DNA from: Pseudomonas abietaniphila
Lineage (GTDB): Bacteria; Pseudomonadota; Gammaproteobacteria; Pseudomonadales; Pseudomonadaceae
Length of the DNA: 64,000 nucleotides
Direction of reading: 5' to 3'
NCBI RefSeq assembly: GCF_900100795.1
Contig: NZ_FNCO01000023.1
Location: 1-64,000, forward strand
The first letter of the stretch is position 1. The number at the start of each line of letters is the position of its first letter. A program made the position numbers and the translations under genes. Below the pieces are notes generated by a model. That model had not been told where the DNA came from. It did no database searches and was given only the letters and a program-made list of their open reading frames with translations. Below are positions 25,363 through 33,908 of this stretch, in pieces.

Positions 25363-25749
25363 CTAACTTTCGACGGCTTGCAATGCAGGCACGTCTACCC
25401 ACGATGCCCGGAACATCCAGAGCCTGAAATCTTCAACGGTCTGCCCGCTTTTGGCGTGCAACCCCGCAAGCAATCCTGAGAGGCGCTGCTCATGGATCTC
25501 ATTTTCTTCATCGTCGACCACTTCATAGTCGGAGTAACCATCATCTGGGTCGAACACCTTGTAGATGTGCGATTTGTATAGCCAGTGAAGGTAGTCGTGA
25601 TCACGCCACCCTTTCGGGAACCGCGTGGCTAGCTCGCTCCAGTCAGTGAGGGTGTAATGATCTGGAGCGTTGCAGTCAGCGTTTGATGTGAATACCCAGT
25701 ACAACCTTCCAAGAGACGGATGAACAGCACTGACAAAAACTTCGCTCAT
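25363..25749 (-). CDS. Hypothetical 128-residue acidic protein
   Basis: ATG at 25749 follows TGATAGGAAAACGGTC. Trp- and Asp-rich (HDYLHWLYKSHIYKVFDPDDGYSDYEVVDDEENE). No TM. No family recognised. Confidence 0.65.
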   Translation of the reverse strand: MSEVFVSAVHPSLGRLYWVFTSNADCNAPDHYTLTDWSELATRFPKGWRDHDYLHWLYKSHIYKVFDPDDGYSDYEVVDDEENEIHEQRLSGLLAGLHAKSGQTVEDFRLWMFRASWVDVPALQAVES

Positions 25750-25762
25750 GACCGTTTTCCTA

Positions 25763-25972
25763 TCACAACTCGTGTTCACGCTCTCGCTGAGCGCTCCGCG
25801 TTTTTTCATACCAGACTGCCGTACACACCACGCCTGCAATCCCACACGCAAGAACGGCGACTTTCGCAGCAGTCCAGTAACCATTCGTTAGGTCCTGGTC
25901 TACCGGAAAAACGATGAAGCCTCCTACACATGCAGTGATGCAAAAGGAGTACGTGACTGTGATTAATTTCAA
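25763..25972 (-). CDS. Two-TM small protein with TTG start
   Basis: TTG at 25972 lies just behind CAAGGAAAACAAG, the best ribosome binding site in the frame. The 69-residue product has two hydrophobic helices (ITVTYSFCITACVGGFIV and AAKVAVLACGIAGVVC) and a charged tail. Inner membrane; role unknown. Confidence 0.55.
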   Translation of the reverse strand: MKLITVTYSFCITACVGGFIVFPVDQDLTNGYWTAAKVAVLACGIAGVVCTAVWYEKTRSAQREREHEL

Positions 25973-25985
25973 CTTGTTTTCCTTG

Positions 25986-26174
25986 CTATTCAGGCCGCTT
26001 GGCGGGCCTGCATGTTGTTGGGTCGACGTAATCCGCCGAGCCAAGCTGATCCAACCGGTGAACATGCCGGTAAAACAACGCATCCTCAACCGCCTGACGA
26101 CGCTGCACGGCGTCTCCTAGACGCTTGTAAGCGCGGGCATGATCGAGTGCGGTTTTCAGTTTCTGCAACGTCAT
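25986..26174 (-). CDS. Hypothetical 62-residue protein behind structured leader 3
   Basis: ATG at 26174 lies 10-15 bases after GAGCAGGGGAAA. Helical and basic (LKTALDHARAYKRLGDAVQRRQAVEDAL). Preceded directly by the third structured leader. Unknown. Confidence 0.6.
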   Translation of the reverse strand: MTLQKLKTALDHARAYKRLGDAVQRRQAVEDALFYRHVHRLDQLGSADYVDPTTCRPAKRPE

Positions 26175-26285
26175 GGCATTGTTTCCCCTGCTCGATCCTC
26201 GGCGCTGGAATCGCGCCTCTCTACTGGCTCGGCCCAGCTTTTTAGGGCTGGGCTTGTGGTGTACCTGGGCGGCAGATCCGCCGCG
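26175..26285 (-). promoter_or_regulatory. Structured leader element, copy 3
   Basis: Minus-strand order: hairpin GCCCAGC-loop-GCTGGGC, linker CCAGTAGAGAGG, hairpin GGCGC-GATTCCA-GCGCC, then GGATCGAGCAGGGG and the start codon at 26174. Linker and tail are nearly identical to copy 2 and the linker to copy 1, while the stems vary with compensation, which points to conserved structure. Confidence 0.5.
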
Positions 26286-26291
26286 ATTTCC

Positions 26292-26474
26292 TCACTTCTT
26301 CGACTTTGGCAGGCGCTTGGCAACTTCTTCGGCAGTCAACTCTTCCAAGGGCACAAGGCATGTCGCGCCACGGCAAACCATAATCATGCGAACACCATCC
26401 GAAAAAACACCCTTATAGTCGCTGTGCGTGTTGCGATAGATAAGGTCAAGCTGTGCCTTGGTAGCGGTGGTCAT
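26292..26474 (-). CDS. Hypothetical 60-residue protein
   Basis: Start at ATG 26474 (MTTATKAQLDLIY) with TGAGGA at suitable distance; an ATG six bases upstream is too close to the site. First gene of array 2 downstream of the TTACGGTA palindromes. Beta-rich middle, Lys-rich end. Unknown. Confidence 0.6.
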   Translation of the reverse strand: MTTATKAQLDLIYRNTHSDYKGVFSDGVRMIMVCRGATCLVPLEELTAEEVAKRLPKSKK

Positions 26475-26507
26475 GATCATTCCTCAGTGAATCGATTCAA
26501 TGAGGGT

Positions 26508-26566
26508 ATTTTACGGTATAGCGTATAATCTGCATAGTATTATTTACGGTATACCGTAAAATTTTA
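26508..26566. promoter_or_regulatory. Paired operators at the head of small-gene array 2
   Basis: TTTTACGGTATAGCGTATAAT at about 26509-26528 and the perfect palindrome TTTACGGTATACCGTAAA at about 26547-26564 flank a TATAAT-like box. The second palindrome forms the last codons and stop of the TrfB-like gene (26544-26792). Core shared with 9552-9588. Likely repressor binding sites controlling the genes below 26474. Confidence 0.6.
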
Positions 26567-26792
26567 ACAGGTTAACGACTCTTCCGTTTTCGTCCTGGAT
26601 GGCCTTGAAACGCAGGGAGAATTGCCCTCGATTGGCCCCTGTTTGCTCGCATGCTTCCCTTGGCGTTAAACCGTTTACGAGGTGCTGCCGTAGAGCTTCA
26701 CGAACCTTCGGCCCTCGAATGTCAGTGCCAGCCAGCAGCAAATCAAATTGCTCCGCTGGGACGTTACCCGGCACCAAGTCATAAACACCCAT
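26544..26792 (-). CDS. TrfB/KorA-like small HTH regulator
   Basis: An 82-residue protein whose second half has the TrfB/KorA or PapB-like HTH pattern (REALRQHLVNGLTPREACEQTGANRGQFSLRFKAI). Start ATG 26792 overlaps the stop of the upstream recombinase-like gene (TGATG). Its last codons (FYGIP, stop) form the perfect operator-like palindrome described at 26508-26566. Inference: it represses the array downstream, as KorA does for IncP operons. Confidence 0.65.
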   Translation of the reverse strand: MGVYDLVPGNVPAEQFDLLLAGTDIRGPKVREALRQHLVNGLTPREACEQTGANRGQFSLRFKAIQDENGRVVNLLKFYGIP

Positions 26793-27454
26793 CAAATGAT
26801 TCTCCGAACTATGTCACCTAAACGAGCTGGATCGCTCGCACAGAGCTTCTTGACCGCTTCCAAGCTCTCGATGCCCAGTATCTCGCTGATGTGCCGCAAG
26901 TCGATGCCCCGACGCTTGAGCTTGACCGCAAGCGTCCGACGCCCGGACTGCGCGCTGGCCCCCTCGATCCCAGCAAGACCGAACAACCGTGTATACAGTC
27001 GGCTGAGTTGGTTTGCGCTGTAGTACGTTTTACCGTCGCGTCGCTGAGCGCTGATCTTCAACCCTTCGCCAGTTCGACCGGACACGAACAACGGCGAATC
27101 AGGATCAAGCCCACGAAACGCCATCACCCTGGTTGAAACGCCATGACCGCGTGTAAGGCGTTCTGCAAGGTGCGCGTCTATGGCATTGGTCAACTTCTTG
27201 CTGGTCCAGCACAACGGCCTAGAACGATGGTTATAGGCAATCTCCGGTCGTACCTGGGAGTCGATCAGCACAGCACCTGACTCTGTGAGGTAGTCGCTCA
27301 CGCGCAAGCGGCAAATCTCCGTCACAGTCATGCCGGTGCCGAAGCAGGTAAGCAGCAGCGCTGCGTCACGACTGCCATTTTCCGGGCTGCTCACTTTGGC
27401 GACTCTCACAGCGTGCTCAAGCTGCTCATCTTCGATAACAATCGCCTTGGGCAT
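26792..27454 (-). CDS. Tyrosine-recombinase-like protein lacking the catalytic Tyr
   Basis: A 220-residue protein with the phage-integrase core pattern: the first catalytic Arg in MTVTEICRLRVSDYL, a SGRRTLAVKLKRRGIDLRHISEILG block corresponding to the HxxR region (Ser-Gly-Arg in place of His-xx-Arg is not exact) and the helix that normally follows. Where the nucleophilic Tyr is expected the sequence is EAVKKLCASDPARL, without Tyr. No N-terminal SAM-like domain. It may be catalytically dead or have been adapted as a DNA-binding protein. Coupled to the TrfB-like gene. Confidence 0.7.
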   Translation of the reverse strand: MPKAIVIEDEQLEHAVRVAKVSSPENGSRDAALLLTCFGTGMTVTEICRLRVSDYLTESGAVLIDSQVRPEIAYNHRSRPLCWTSKKLTNAIDAHLAERLTRGHGVSTRVMAFRGLDPDSPLFVSGRTGEGLKISAQRRDGKTYYSANQLSRLYTRLFGLAGIEGASAQSGRRTLAVKLKRRGIDLRHISEILGIESLEAVKKLCASDPARLGDIVRRII

Positions 27455-27503
27455 ATCTCACTCTAAATGCTTATTTACCATCAATCCTGACATAGTACGG
27501 CAA

Positions 27504-27531
27504 CAAAAAGGCCGGAGATAGCCCCGGCCTG
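27504..27531 (-). terminator. Rho-independent terminator (minus strand)
   Basis: Stem AGGCCGG/CCGGCCT with a TTTTTG run on the minus strand, after the stop of the gene at 27565. It isolates that gene from the recombinase-like operon. Confidence 0.7.
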
Positions 27532-27564
27532 TTGGTGTTTCTCATGTTCACGGAAAATCCGATG

Positions 27565-27843
27565 TCAGTGCAGAGCCTCCGGGGACTCCTTGCGGATCGC
27601 TGCCAGTGCTCTGGCAACGGTCGGCTCCATCTGCCGAAGCACCTGGGCAGCGTCGCGGCCCAGACCGCTGTTGAACAAGGCGAGCTTGATCATCGCGTTC
27701 GCTTCCGCAGCCAGATCTGCGGCCTCACAGCGATCCTCATCACTCAGGGCGACTGTGCCTAAGCTCTGGAGCCGGTGTAAAGCGGCCTTGGCCTGTTCGA
27801 TGATCGCTTTTTCCAGCATGGTCATGTTGGTTGTAACACTCAT
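27565..27843 (-). CDS. Hypothetical 92-residue helical protein
   Basis: ATG at 27843 follows TTCAGGAGTATCAAA. Ala/Leu-rich helical (AIIEQAKAALHRLQSLG, AADLAAEANAMIKLALFNSG), ends in a terminator. Monocistronic. No family recognised. Confidence 0.65.
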   Translation of the reverse strand: MSVTTNMTMLEKAIIEQAKAALHRLQSLGTVALSDEDRCEAADLAAEANAMIKLALFNSGLGRDAAQVLRQMEPTVARALAAIRKESPEALH

Positions 27844-28099
27844 TTTGATACTCCTGAAATGGGCCGTTAGGATCGCATTAGACCAACTGCGAACACTGTC
27901 GGAGTCGCCTACATACGCGGTAGGAAACCGCCCTATTTGAACGACAATGATGAGTCTTGAGCGGATCACGAAAAATTATTCGGAAACCTATTGACGTTTA
28001 GGGGCGTTTACGAAAAAATTAACCCAATCGCGCCCGATCCTCTGGTGCTGGCTAAGTCCGGCATTACGTTCGGGCCTTCTCGTTTCTGGGACATGGAAA

Positions 28100-29095
28100 G
28101 TGCCGGTGCTGACCCCTCCAAAACCATTTCGTACCTATTCTGACCTGGTTAGTATCTTGGCAGCCCGCGGATTGCAGATCGACGATGCCCAGCGTGCGGA
28201 GCGAAAGCTGGCTCAGCTAGGATATTACCGGCTTAGCGGCTACTGGTACCCTGCCCGTCAGTTTCAGCTCGATGACCAGCATCAGCGTCAGCTTTGTCAT
28301 ATCACGAAGAAACCTTTACGACTTGATGCCTTCGCAGCAGGTACCAAGTTCGATGAGGTGGTCGCTCTTTATCGGTTCGACAAAGACCTTCGAATGCTCA
28401 TGCTGGACGCGATTGAACGCTTAGAGGTTAATCTGAAAACAGTGATCGCTCATGAGGTTGGTTATCATGATCCGATGGCCTATACGAACGCGAGCTTCAT
28501 TCTCCAGAAATGGACTCGCCCGTACGTTGACAGTCGTGGAAAGCAGCGTAACAAGTGGGTTGAATGGAGCCAAAAGCAACAATCCCACATCGCACGCAGT
28601 CAGGAAGACTGCATTCAGTGGCATTTCCGGGCAGGCAAATCGATTCCGATCTGGGTGGCGGTTGAAGCTTGGGACTTCGGTGATCTCTCGGAATTTTTCG
28701 AGCTGCTCACAGGTAAGTATCAGAACCTAATTCTGAACCGCTTAGGCCTTTCGGACGCCAAGGTTTTCAGTCGATGGGTGCAGCAGATCAGCTACCTTCG
28801 CAATCGGTCCGCTCATCACACCAGGGTATGGAACCAGGTGTCTCCGAACGCTCTGTCGGTCCCACACACTGAGCCATACTTTCAAAAGCTTCAACTGAAT
28901 AACGATGCGCTTAAGCGTCTCTACGGTTTGATTTCTGTTATCTGGTACCTGCTAAGTAGAATTGCGCCAGGGTCATCCTGGATTGAGGACGTTGCAGCCC
29001 TCATCGACCGTAAACCTAACATGCCTGGTTGCACCTATGTGGCCATGGGCTTCCCGAGTGAGGCTGGGTTCCCCCGGGCATCATTCGGGCTTTAG
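28100..29095 (+). CDS. Abi_2-family (AbiD/AbiF-like) abortive-infection protein
   Basis: A 331-residue protein with the Abi_2 pattern: LGYYRLSGYWYPARQF near the N-terminus, VVALYRFDKDLRMLMLDAIERLEVNLKTVIAHEVG in the middle, and a C-terminal HEPN-type RNase motif RNRSAHHTRVWN. Members act in phage abortive infection, probably as RNases triggered on infection. GTG at 28100 is the predicted start; an ATG lies seven bases upstream in another frame. It is alone on the plus strand between minus-strand genes and is probably an independent defence gene. Confidence 0.88.
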   Translation: MPVLTPPKPFRTYSDLVSILAARGLQIDDAQRAERKLAQLGYYRLSGYWYPARQFQLDDQHQRQLCHITKKPLRLDAFAAGTKFDEVVALYRFDKDLRMLMLDAIERLEVNLKTVIAHEVGYHDPMAYTNASFILQKWTRPYVDSRGKQRNKWVEWSQKQQSHIARSQEDCIQWHFRAGKSIPIWVAVEAWDFGDLSEFFELLTGKYQNLILNRLGLSDAKVFSRWVQQISYLRNRSAHHTRVWNQVSPNALSVPHTEPYFQKLQLNNDALKRLYGLISVIWYLLSRIAPGSSWIEDVAALIDRKPNMPGCTYVAMGFPSEAGFPRASFGL

Positions 29096-29367
29096 CTCCT
29101 CCTTGATGGAGGAATGAAAATCCGCCAAGGACTTGAACCTAGACCTGCATGTTCCAAAGCCAAACTGTTCACGGAAACTGCCGTGCCTGCATGTTATAGA
29201 TCGAATGTAGCTGCTCACTCACTTTGATCGACATGATTGAGCCGCCTAATCTGAACTCCAAACAAGTAAAAACGTCCAGCATTGCCGAGGGTTGATGTCG
29301 CGGTGTCTGAAAGGCACCACAGCAAAGCTGTATGCGTTTACGAGCGACATACCGTGCCCGACGGGCC

Positions 29368-29393
29368 AAAAAAAACCACCCCGAGGGGTGGTT
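29368..29393 (-). terminator. Rho-independent terminator (minus strand)
   Basis: Stem AACCACCCC/GGGGTGGTT and a long T-run on the minus strand, directly after the DndC-like gene. Confidence 0.8.
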
Positions 29394-29401
29394 CACATCA
29401 T

Positions 29402-31282
29402 TCAACTAAACAGATCCAAAGTGCTGCCTGGAGTTTCAGCTTTTGGGGCCTCAGCTTTCAGCGACTCCAGAATCGCATCATGCTCAGTGTTGCTGATCGA
29501 CAGGTGACGAATGTACGAACGCAGATCGGTACAGCCCAGATCTCGTTGCATGCGCTGCCAGAACTGAGCCCGGCGTGCCATCTCGTCGTAGTCAGCACCC
29601 TTGCCCTTTGCCAACTTGACCATTCCCTTGTTCAAGTAGAACTTGGCGCTGTCAGTTGGAGCGAGGCTTTTAGCCATCTCGTAAAACGCTTCATCAAACT
29701 CGTCCACGAAACAAACGGCGTCTGCCGAGTCGATATCCATCTCGTCGGCTTCTTCGAAGTAAACGATGTTGCGCTCCTTGCCTTCAAAACGGTCACGGAT
29801 CGTTCGCATCGCCGGCCGCTCAGGGTAGCGGTGCTTGTTGGTGGCTTCGAGGTATTCGTCTTGCAGCCCCTGTTCCAGCGCAGGGCTTTGCCAGTCATCA
29901 AGCTTGAACCATCTCTGCTCGGGAATGATGCTTTTCTCAACAGCAGCAACATCCTCGATCAGATAGCGCTTACCAAGCACACGAATCTCATACCACTCCG
30001 TCAGCGCCGGGAAGGCGTGATCGAACCCGTAACTCAGTGACCAGGCAAAATCTATGGCCAGAAGGTTCTTCGGCGTGATGAATTGGAAGGTGATCCCACG
30101 AAGTGTCTCGTTGGATTCCGTCTTTTCCAGTTCGCCGAGGAACATTCGCGCATCGTGCTCCTCCGCTCGCTCCTCTTCCAGCACATCCAGGGTCAGCAGG
30201 TACCGCAACAGCTCACGGCGCATCTCTGCGTTGTAAGCCGTCCCTGTGACGTTGACGTATCCGGCTTCAGAGTAGGTTCTCCCGATCCAATCACGACGCC
30301 CCATGTCCCAGCGGGTGTTGATGAGGTGATTCCTGAAGCGGTTGATGCCAGTCATATGTCCGTGTTTCTCGGGTGCCGAGGCAATCAGAGCTTCCATGGA
30401 TTTGTCCCGCTCACCGGTGACCGTGCACCAGGCACAGCCGAAGCGAGACCCGCATGCCGCCTTGTTACCACCGTCGCCGGTGATGATCGCGCAAGTCCCT
30501 TCATTCGCCTCTTTGTAAAGCTCAAGACACCAGTCGAAGTTGTCGACGTATGTCCTGTACGGGCCATTGCGCTTCGCGTCGCAGGCCATTAGCAGCTGCC
30601 AGACCTCCTCCATCTCCCAGTCAGCGATAATTGAGCAGTTGTAGGAACCGTGCTCATTGAGCGCCAACCGCCCTGACTCATCTTCGCCTCGCACACGCAT
30701 ATTGCTTGCGCGGATTGCCGACTCCGAGAGGCGGGTGCCCACGAACGTCACCATCTCACCAGGGTTCTGAAGCGTTGCGAGCAGCTGCTTGAGGGCTTTC
30801 TGCTGCGGACGCAGCTTCCAGTCCACAGAGCAGCTTCGTGATGCGCCGGCGAACACTGGGAGCTTTCCCCGGCCAATGGTGGCGTAGGCAAACGATGACG
30901 TCATCGAAGGCTGAACCTTGATCACAGTAATGGGCAGGTTGTGCCGGGCACAGTACATCTCCAGTTCCGAGATCATTGCGTCGGCGTATGTGGCCATGGC
31001 CGGATTCTCAGTTCCCGAATCTGCCGTGGACACGTATGCCGGCGGCACATATATCCCAGCCTCAACGCGACGCCGTATAGCTTCCAACATCAGAATCAAT
31101 ACGGTTGTCGAATCTTTTCCGAAGCTCGTGGCCGCACAGCAGGTGTAACCCTGGTCTATCAGCTCGCCAATTCGCTCGATGCAAGCTTCCGCCCGCTCAA
31201 CGATCTTGGCGAATCGACCAGCACGGGTCGTTGTTGGAACTGGATGAAGCTCTCTTGCGGGTATGATTTGTACAGCTTGCAT
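29402..31282 (-). CDS. DndC-like PP-loop sulfurtransferase (PAPS-reductase family)
   Basis: A 626-residue protein. The PP-loop is SFGKDST (residues 53-59). The region CGSRFGCAWCTVTGERDKSM matches the Cys-rich block of DndC (GSRFGCWxCT...DKSM), which is thought to carry an Fe-S cluster. DndC activates DNA or a sulphur donor in phosphorothioation of DNA. No dndB, dndD or dndE and no sulphur-carrying partner lie beside it. Start ATG 31282 follows CTCAGGAGCTCCACC. Flanking terminators show it is transcribed alone, so its role as an orphan is open. Confidence 0.85.
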   Translation of the reverse strand: MQAVQIIPARELHPVPTTTRAGRFAKIVERAEACIERIGELIDQGYTCCAATSFGKDSTTVLILMLEAIRRRVEAGIYVPPAYVSTADSGTENPAMATYADAMISELEMYCARHNLPITVIKVQPSMTSSFAYATIGRGKLPVFAGASRSCSVDWKLRPQQKALKQLLATLQNPGEMVTFVGTRLSESAIRASNMRVRGEDESGRLALNEHGSYNCSIIADWEMEEVWQLLMACDAKRNGPYRTYVDNFDWCLELYKEANEGTCAIITGDGGNKAACGSRFGCAWCTVTGERDKSMEALIASAPEKHGHMTGINRFRNHLINTRWDMGRRDWIGRTYSEAGYVNVTGTAYNAEMRRELLRYLLTLDVLEEERAEEHDARMFLGELEKTESNETLRGITFQFITPKNLLAIDFAWSLSYGFDHAFPALTEWYEIRVLGKRYLIEDVAAVEKSIIPEQRWFKLDDWQSPALEQGLQDEYLEATNKHRYPERPAMRTIRDRFEGKERNIVYFEEADEMDIDSADAVCFVDEFDEAFYEMAKSLAPTDSAKFYLNKGMVKLAKGKGADYDEMARRAQFWQRMQRDLGCTDLRSYIRHLSISNTEHDAILESLKAEAPKAETPGSTLDLFS

Positions 31283-31386
31283 GGTGGAGCTCCTGAGGTA
31301 GTTGGCGTAGTGCAGAGAGATGTCCAACATCCGTCAGGAAGAACGTGGGTACAGCGACTTCCTTGTTAGCGCGGTACCAGAAAGAA

Positions 31387-31417
31387 AAAACCCCGGCCGA
31401 AGAGATGGCCAGGGTGG
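31387..31417 (-). terminator. Rho-independent terminator (minus strand)
   Basis: Stem CCCTGGCC/GGCCGGGG and TTTTTTC on the minus strand, between the TPR gene and the DndC-like gene. Confidence 0.75.
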
Positions 31418-31581
31418 GTGATGCGCTACAGAACGCTATTCACATCCCACGCGCACTCGTAGGAACTGCGAGGGGTGATGGCAAACCAGAAAAGTCGCTT
31501 GGGCCCCAGAGCGCCGTGGTTCGCCCTTGACATGGCTTGCACGCTGCGTGTCGGCAACAATTCCAGAGCGAGACTGGATGG

Positions 31582-33030
31582 CTAGGTGAACTCCTCAGCG
31601 AGTAGCAGGGGGATAGAATTTTTAAGCTTGACGTTAAGTGCTTCCCAGCCGTTGAATTCACCGTCCGTGGGTAGACCTTCATGCCTAAGCCCATTCCAGC
31701 AAGTTCGCAGCTGAGCCTCTGCCTCGATAACAGTTGGATCGGAGAGAATTTTGGTGCAGGCCTGTTCCAATCCTGGAACAGCAATGTACGCTGGCCATGC
31801 GTATTGCTCTAGGGTCTCCATGTCTGGTTCGATCGTGCGAAAAAGGTCACCCCGTTCAGGCAATTCAGGCAGCGAATCTAAAAACAAATATCGCATGGCG
31901 GGTACGTCGAACAGAGCCGTTATATAGTTGTGAAGAAACCCTGGTCGATCGCCAACAGCAAATCGGGTGAACGCTCGAATAAGCGAAACCTCGTACCCGT
32001 CCTGTTTGGGGAATCTGGCTGCTTTGGCTGCCTTCTCATACTCCCCTGCTTCCAGCAGCATCAGAGGATAAATGTACCTGACCCCTAGATTGTCAGATGG
32101 GTTGAGGCGCAGTTGCTTCCGTGCATCTCTTAAGCAATACCTCATCCATTGTGCATCGTGGTAGATGGACATTCGTAGCCAAAGCAGCCTGTGGTAGAAG
32201 CGATTCGTGTGGAATCCCCACTCGATCTTTCCACGGTAGCCCTTCGGAATTAGGTTTTCGGTGCGCGTTATATACCCGTAGACGATTCTAAGAGCTTCAT
32301 TCAGGTCGCCTTCATCGTAGTATATCTGTGCCAGGCAAAGCCCAGCTTCAAGGAAGCCAGGCTGGTGAGCAAGCGCGTCTTCGATCCACCGTTTGGCGTT
32401 TGAGACTTGCTCGGGCGTGTCGCTGTCTTGGTAAACCTCATCCAAAGAGTCAACAAGCTCATCGCACGCTTCAGACCAGATGAATCGCCCGTGTTTCTCG
32501 TTGTCAATTTCGAACTTGTACAGCGGTACTGTGGTGTTCATAGGCGTACGGCTGTTCACTTCCATCCATGACTTACCCCCGCAAAAGGCTGAGCAAACGG
32601 TGTCCATCAATTTTTCAAGGGGTAGACCGCTTGCCTTGGCGAGCTTTGTCCCGAATTCTTGAAAAGCCAGAACCTGGTCTTCGGACAGGGCTTTGTCAGG
32701 GCGGGATCTGATGAGGAGCACCAACGATTGACTGAGCCGGGTTAAGCTCTCAAGGGAAACGGAATCGGGGGGCGAGGAAGAAATGCCAATCAGGTGAGCG
32801 TTCAAGCTGTGCCAAGTGGCAAAGCCAAGCGCCTCAGCCATATGGTTTAACGCAGTTGAATGGGTGGCACCCGAAGCGCGGGCCAAAACCTTCGCCCCAA
32901 ATTTTATTCGGTCAAAGAGATGCCTGACTACACCAAAAGGATTCTCACGCAGCCAATAATCAATCGAGTCGATTTCTAGCTGGTCAGCCAACAAAACGAA
33001 CGAATCGTATCCGTTGATAGAACTGGACAT
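31582..33030 (-). CDS. TPR-type protein with N-terminal glyoxalase-related domain
   Basis: A 482-residue protein. ATG at 33030 follows CGTGGAGAGCTTC. N-terminal block HSTALNHMAEALGFATWHSLNAHL resembles the small domain found in glyoxalase-related bacterial proteins (a His/Trp helical domain of unknown function). The C-terminal two thirds contain tetratricopeptide-like repeats (AKRWIEDALAHQPGFLEAGLCLAQIYYDEGDLNEALRIV; YPLMLLEAGEYEKAAKAARF). Likely a protein-interaction scaffold. No catalytic motif seen. Confidence 0.65.
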   Translation of the reverse strand: MSSSINGYDSFVLLADQLEIDSIDYWLRENPFGVVRHLFDRIKFGAKVLARASGATHSTALNHMAEALGFATWHSLNAHLIGISSSPPDSVSLESLTRLSQSLVLLIRSRPDKALSEDQVLAFQEFGTKLAKASGLPLEKLMDTVCSAFCGGKSWMEVNSRTPMNTTVPLYKFEIDNEKHGRFIWSEACDELVDSLDEVYQDSDTPEQVSNAKRWIEDALAHQPGFLEAGLCLAQIYYDEGDLNEALRIVYGYITRTENLIPKGYRGKIEWGFHTNRFYHRLLWLRMSIYHDAQWMRYCLRDARKQLRLNPSDNLGVRYIYPLMLLEAGEYEKAAKAARFPKQDGYEVSLIRAFTRFAVGDRPGFLHNYITALFDVPAMRYLFLDSLPELPERGDLFRTIEPDMETLEQYAWPAYIAVPGLEQACTKILSDPTVIEAEAQLRTCWNGLRHEGLPTDGEFNGWEALNVKLKNSIPLLLAEEFT

Positions 33031-33304
33031 GAAGCTCTCCACGTCGGCGGAAATAAAAGATCAGCCCGCTAGATCTACGCCTGTAGAGAGAAATCATTAG
33101 GAAGTAGACGAAGTGCAGAGTCGCTATGGCTGTTTTTCCGGTGCGGGCGGAAGGTGCGCGACAAGAACCTAAGCGAATACTAATCCTCCCGCCAATGTGC
33201 CTCAAGTCAAAAATCAAATCCCCGCCCTTTCTCCCCGCTCACTCCAGCATCAATCACCTTGGATGCTCGACCAGCAACCCATGGGCCACTCATAGACGGC
33301 GGGC

Positions 33305-33332
33305 AAAAAAAAACCCCTTATCTGGAAGGGGG
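33305..33332 (-). terminator. Rho-independent terminator (minus strand)
   Basis: CCCCCTTCC-AGATA-AGGGG stem and nine T on the minus strand, 30 bases after the stop of the gene at 33363. Confidence 0.75.
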
Positions 33333-33362
33333 CTGAACACTGTTGACGCTATGAGTGATGGC

Positions 33363-33851
33363 TTATTCAGGCTTGCGAAGACGCAGCGCACACGCCAGTT
33401 TGTATCGCAGAGCGTATGACGATCTCGGCATGACCCACGTCATGAACATCAGGCAGGTCAATGCCAGGGCCACATAGAGTTGTGCCAGAGCCGCTGCACC
33501 AGGTGCGATCGCCTCGGCCAGCGTGCCCTCGCGAATGATCGGGTCTTTGCAGGACAGCACCGCCGGCCGGGTGAGTTTGCTTGGGACGGAATCAGCGCAC
33601 TGCTTCCACTGATAGGTTCCAGCGGTTGAGCCTGGCTGGAGGAACGAAACAGATTCATGGCTCGAAACGAGAATGCTCGATATGACCTTTGCAGCCGAAA
33701 AATCATTGGCGACGAGCAGTACGCTGAGCACGAGTCCGGCGGGAAGTGCGAACGCCCAAATCCAGAGCCGAGTCAGAACCAATGATACGGCTGAATACAA
33801 TTGCCAGATGTTGCTGCTTAGGTTTAAAGCCTTGGCACTGATAACATTCAT
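33363..33851 (-). CDS. Membrane protein of unknown function
   Basis: A 162-residue protein with hydrophobic segments near the N-terminus (LWIWAFALPAGLVLSVLLV) and C-terminus (ALAQLYVALALTCLMFMTWV) around a soluble loop with two Cys (KQCADS, VLSCKDP), possibly periplasmic. A copy of the plasmid-wide palindrome is 58 bases upstream (33909). Not recognised. Confidence 0.65.
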   Translation of the reverse strand: MNVISAKALNLSSNIWQLYSAVSLVLTRLWIWAFALPAGLVLSVLLVANDFSAAKVISSILVSSHESVSFLQPGSTAGTYQWKQCADSVPSKLTRPAVLSCKDPIIREGTLAEAIAPGAAALAQLYVALALTCLMFMTWVMPRSSYALRYKLACALRLRKPE

Positions 33852-33908
33852 GATTGCCTCACTTATCGCGAGCAGGAATTGCCCAACGCATATGCTACCA
33901 GATACATC

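Noticed and set aside
23333..26285. Structured leaders as tRNA-like sequences or integron attC sites
   Set aside because: The GGCGCGATTCC stem resembles a T-arm, but no acceptor or anticodon arm of correct size fits, and no attC core (GTTRRRY) was found.
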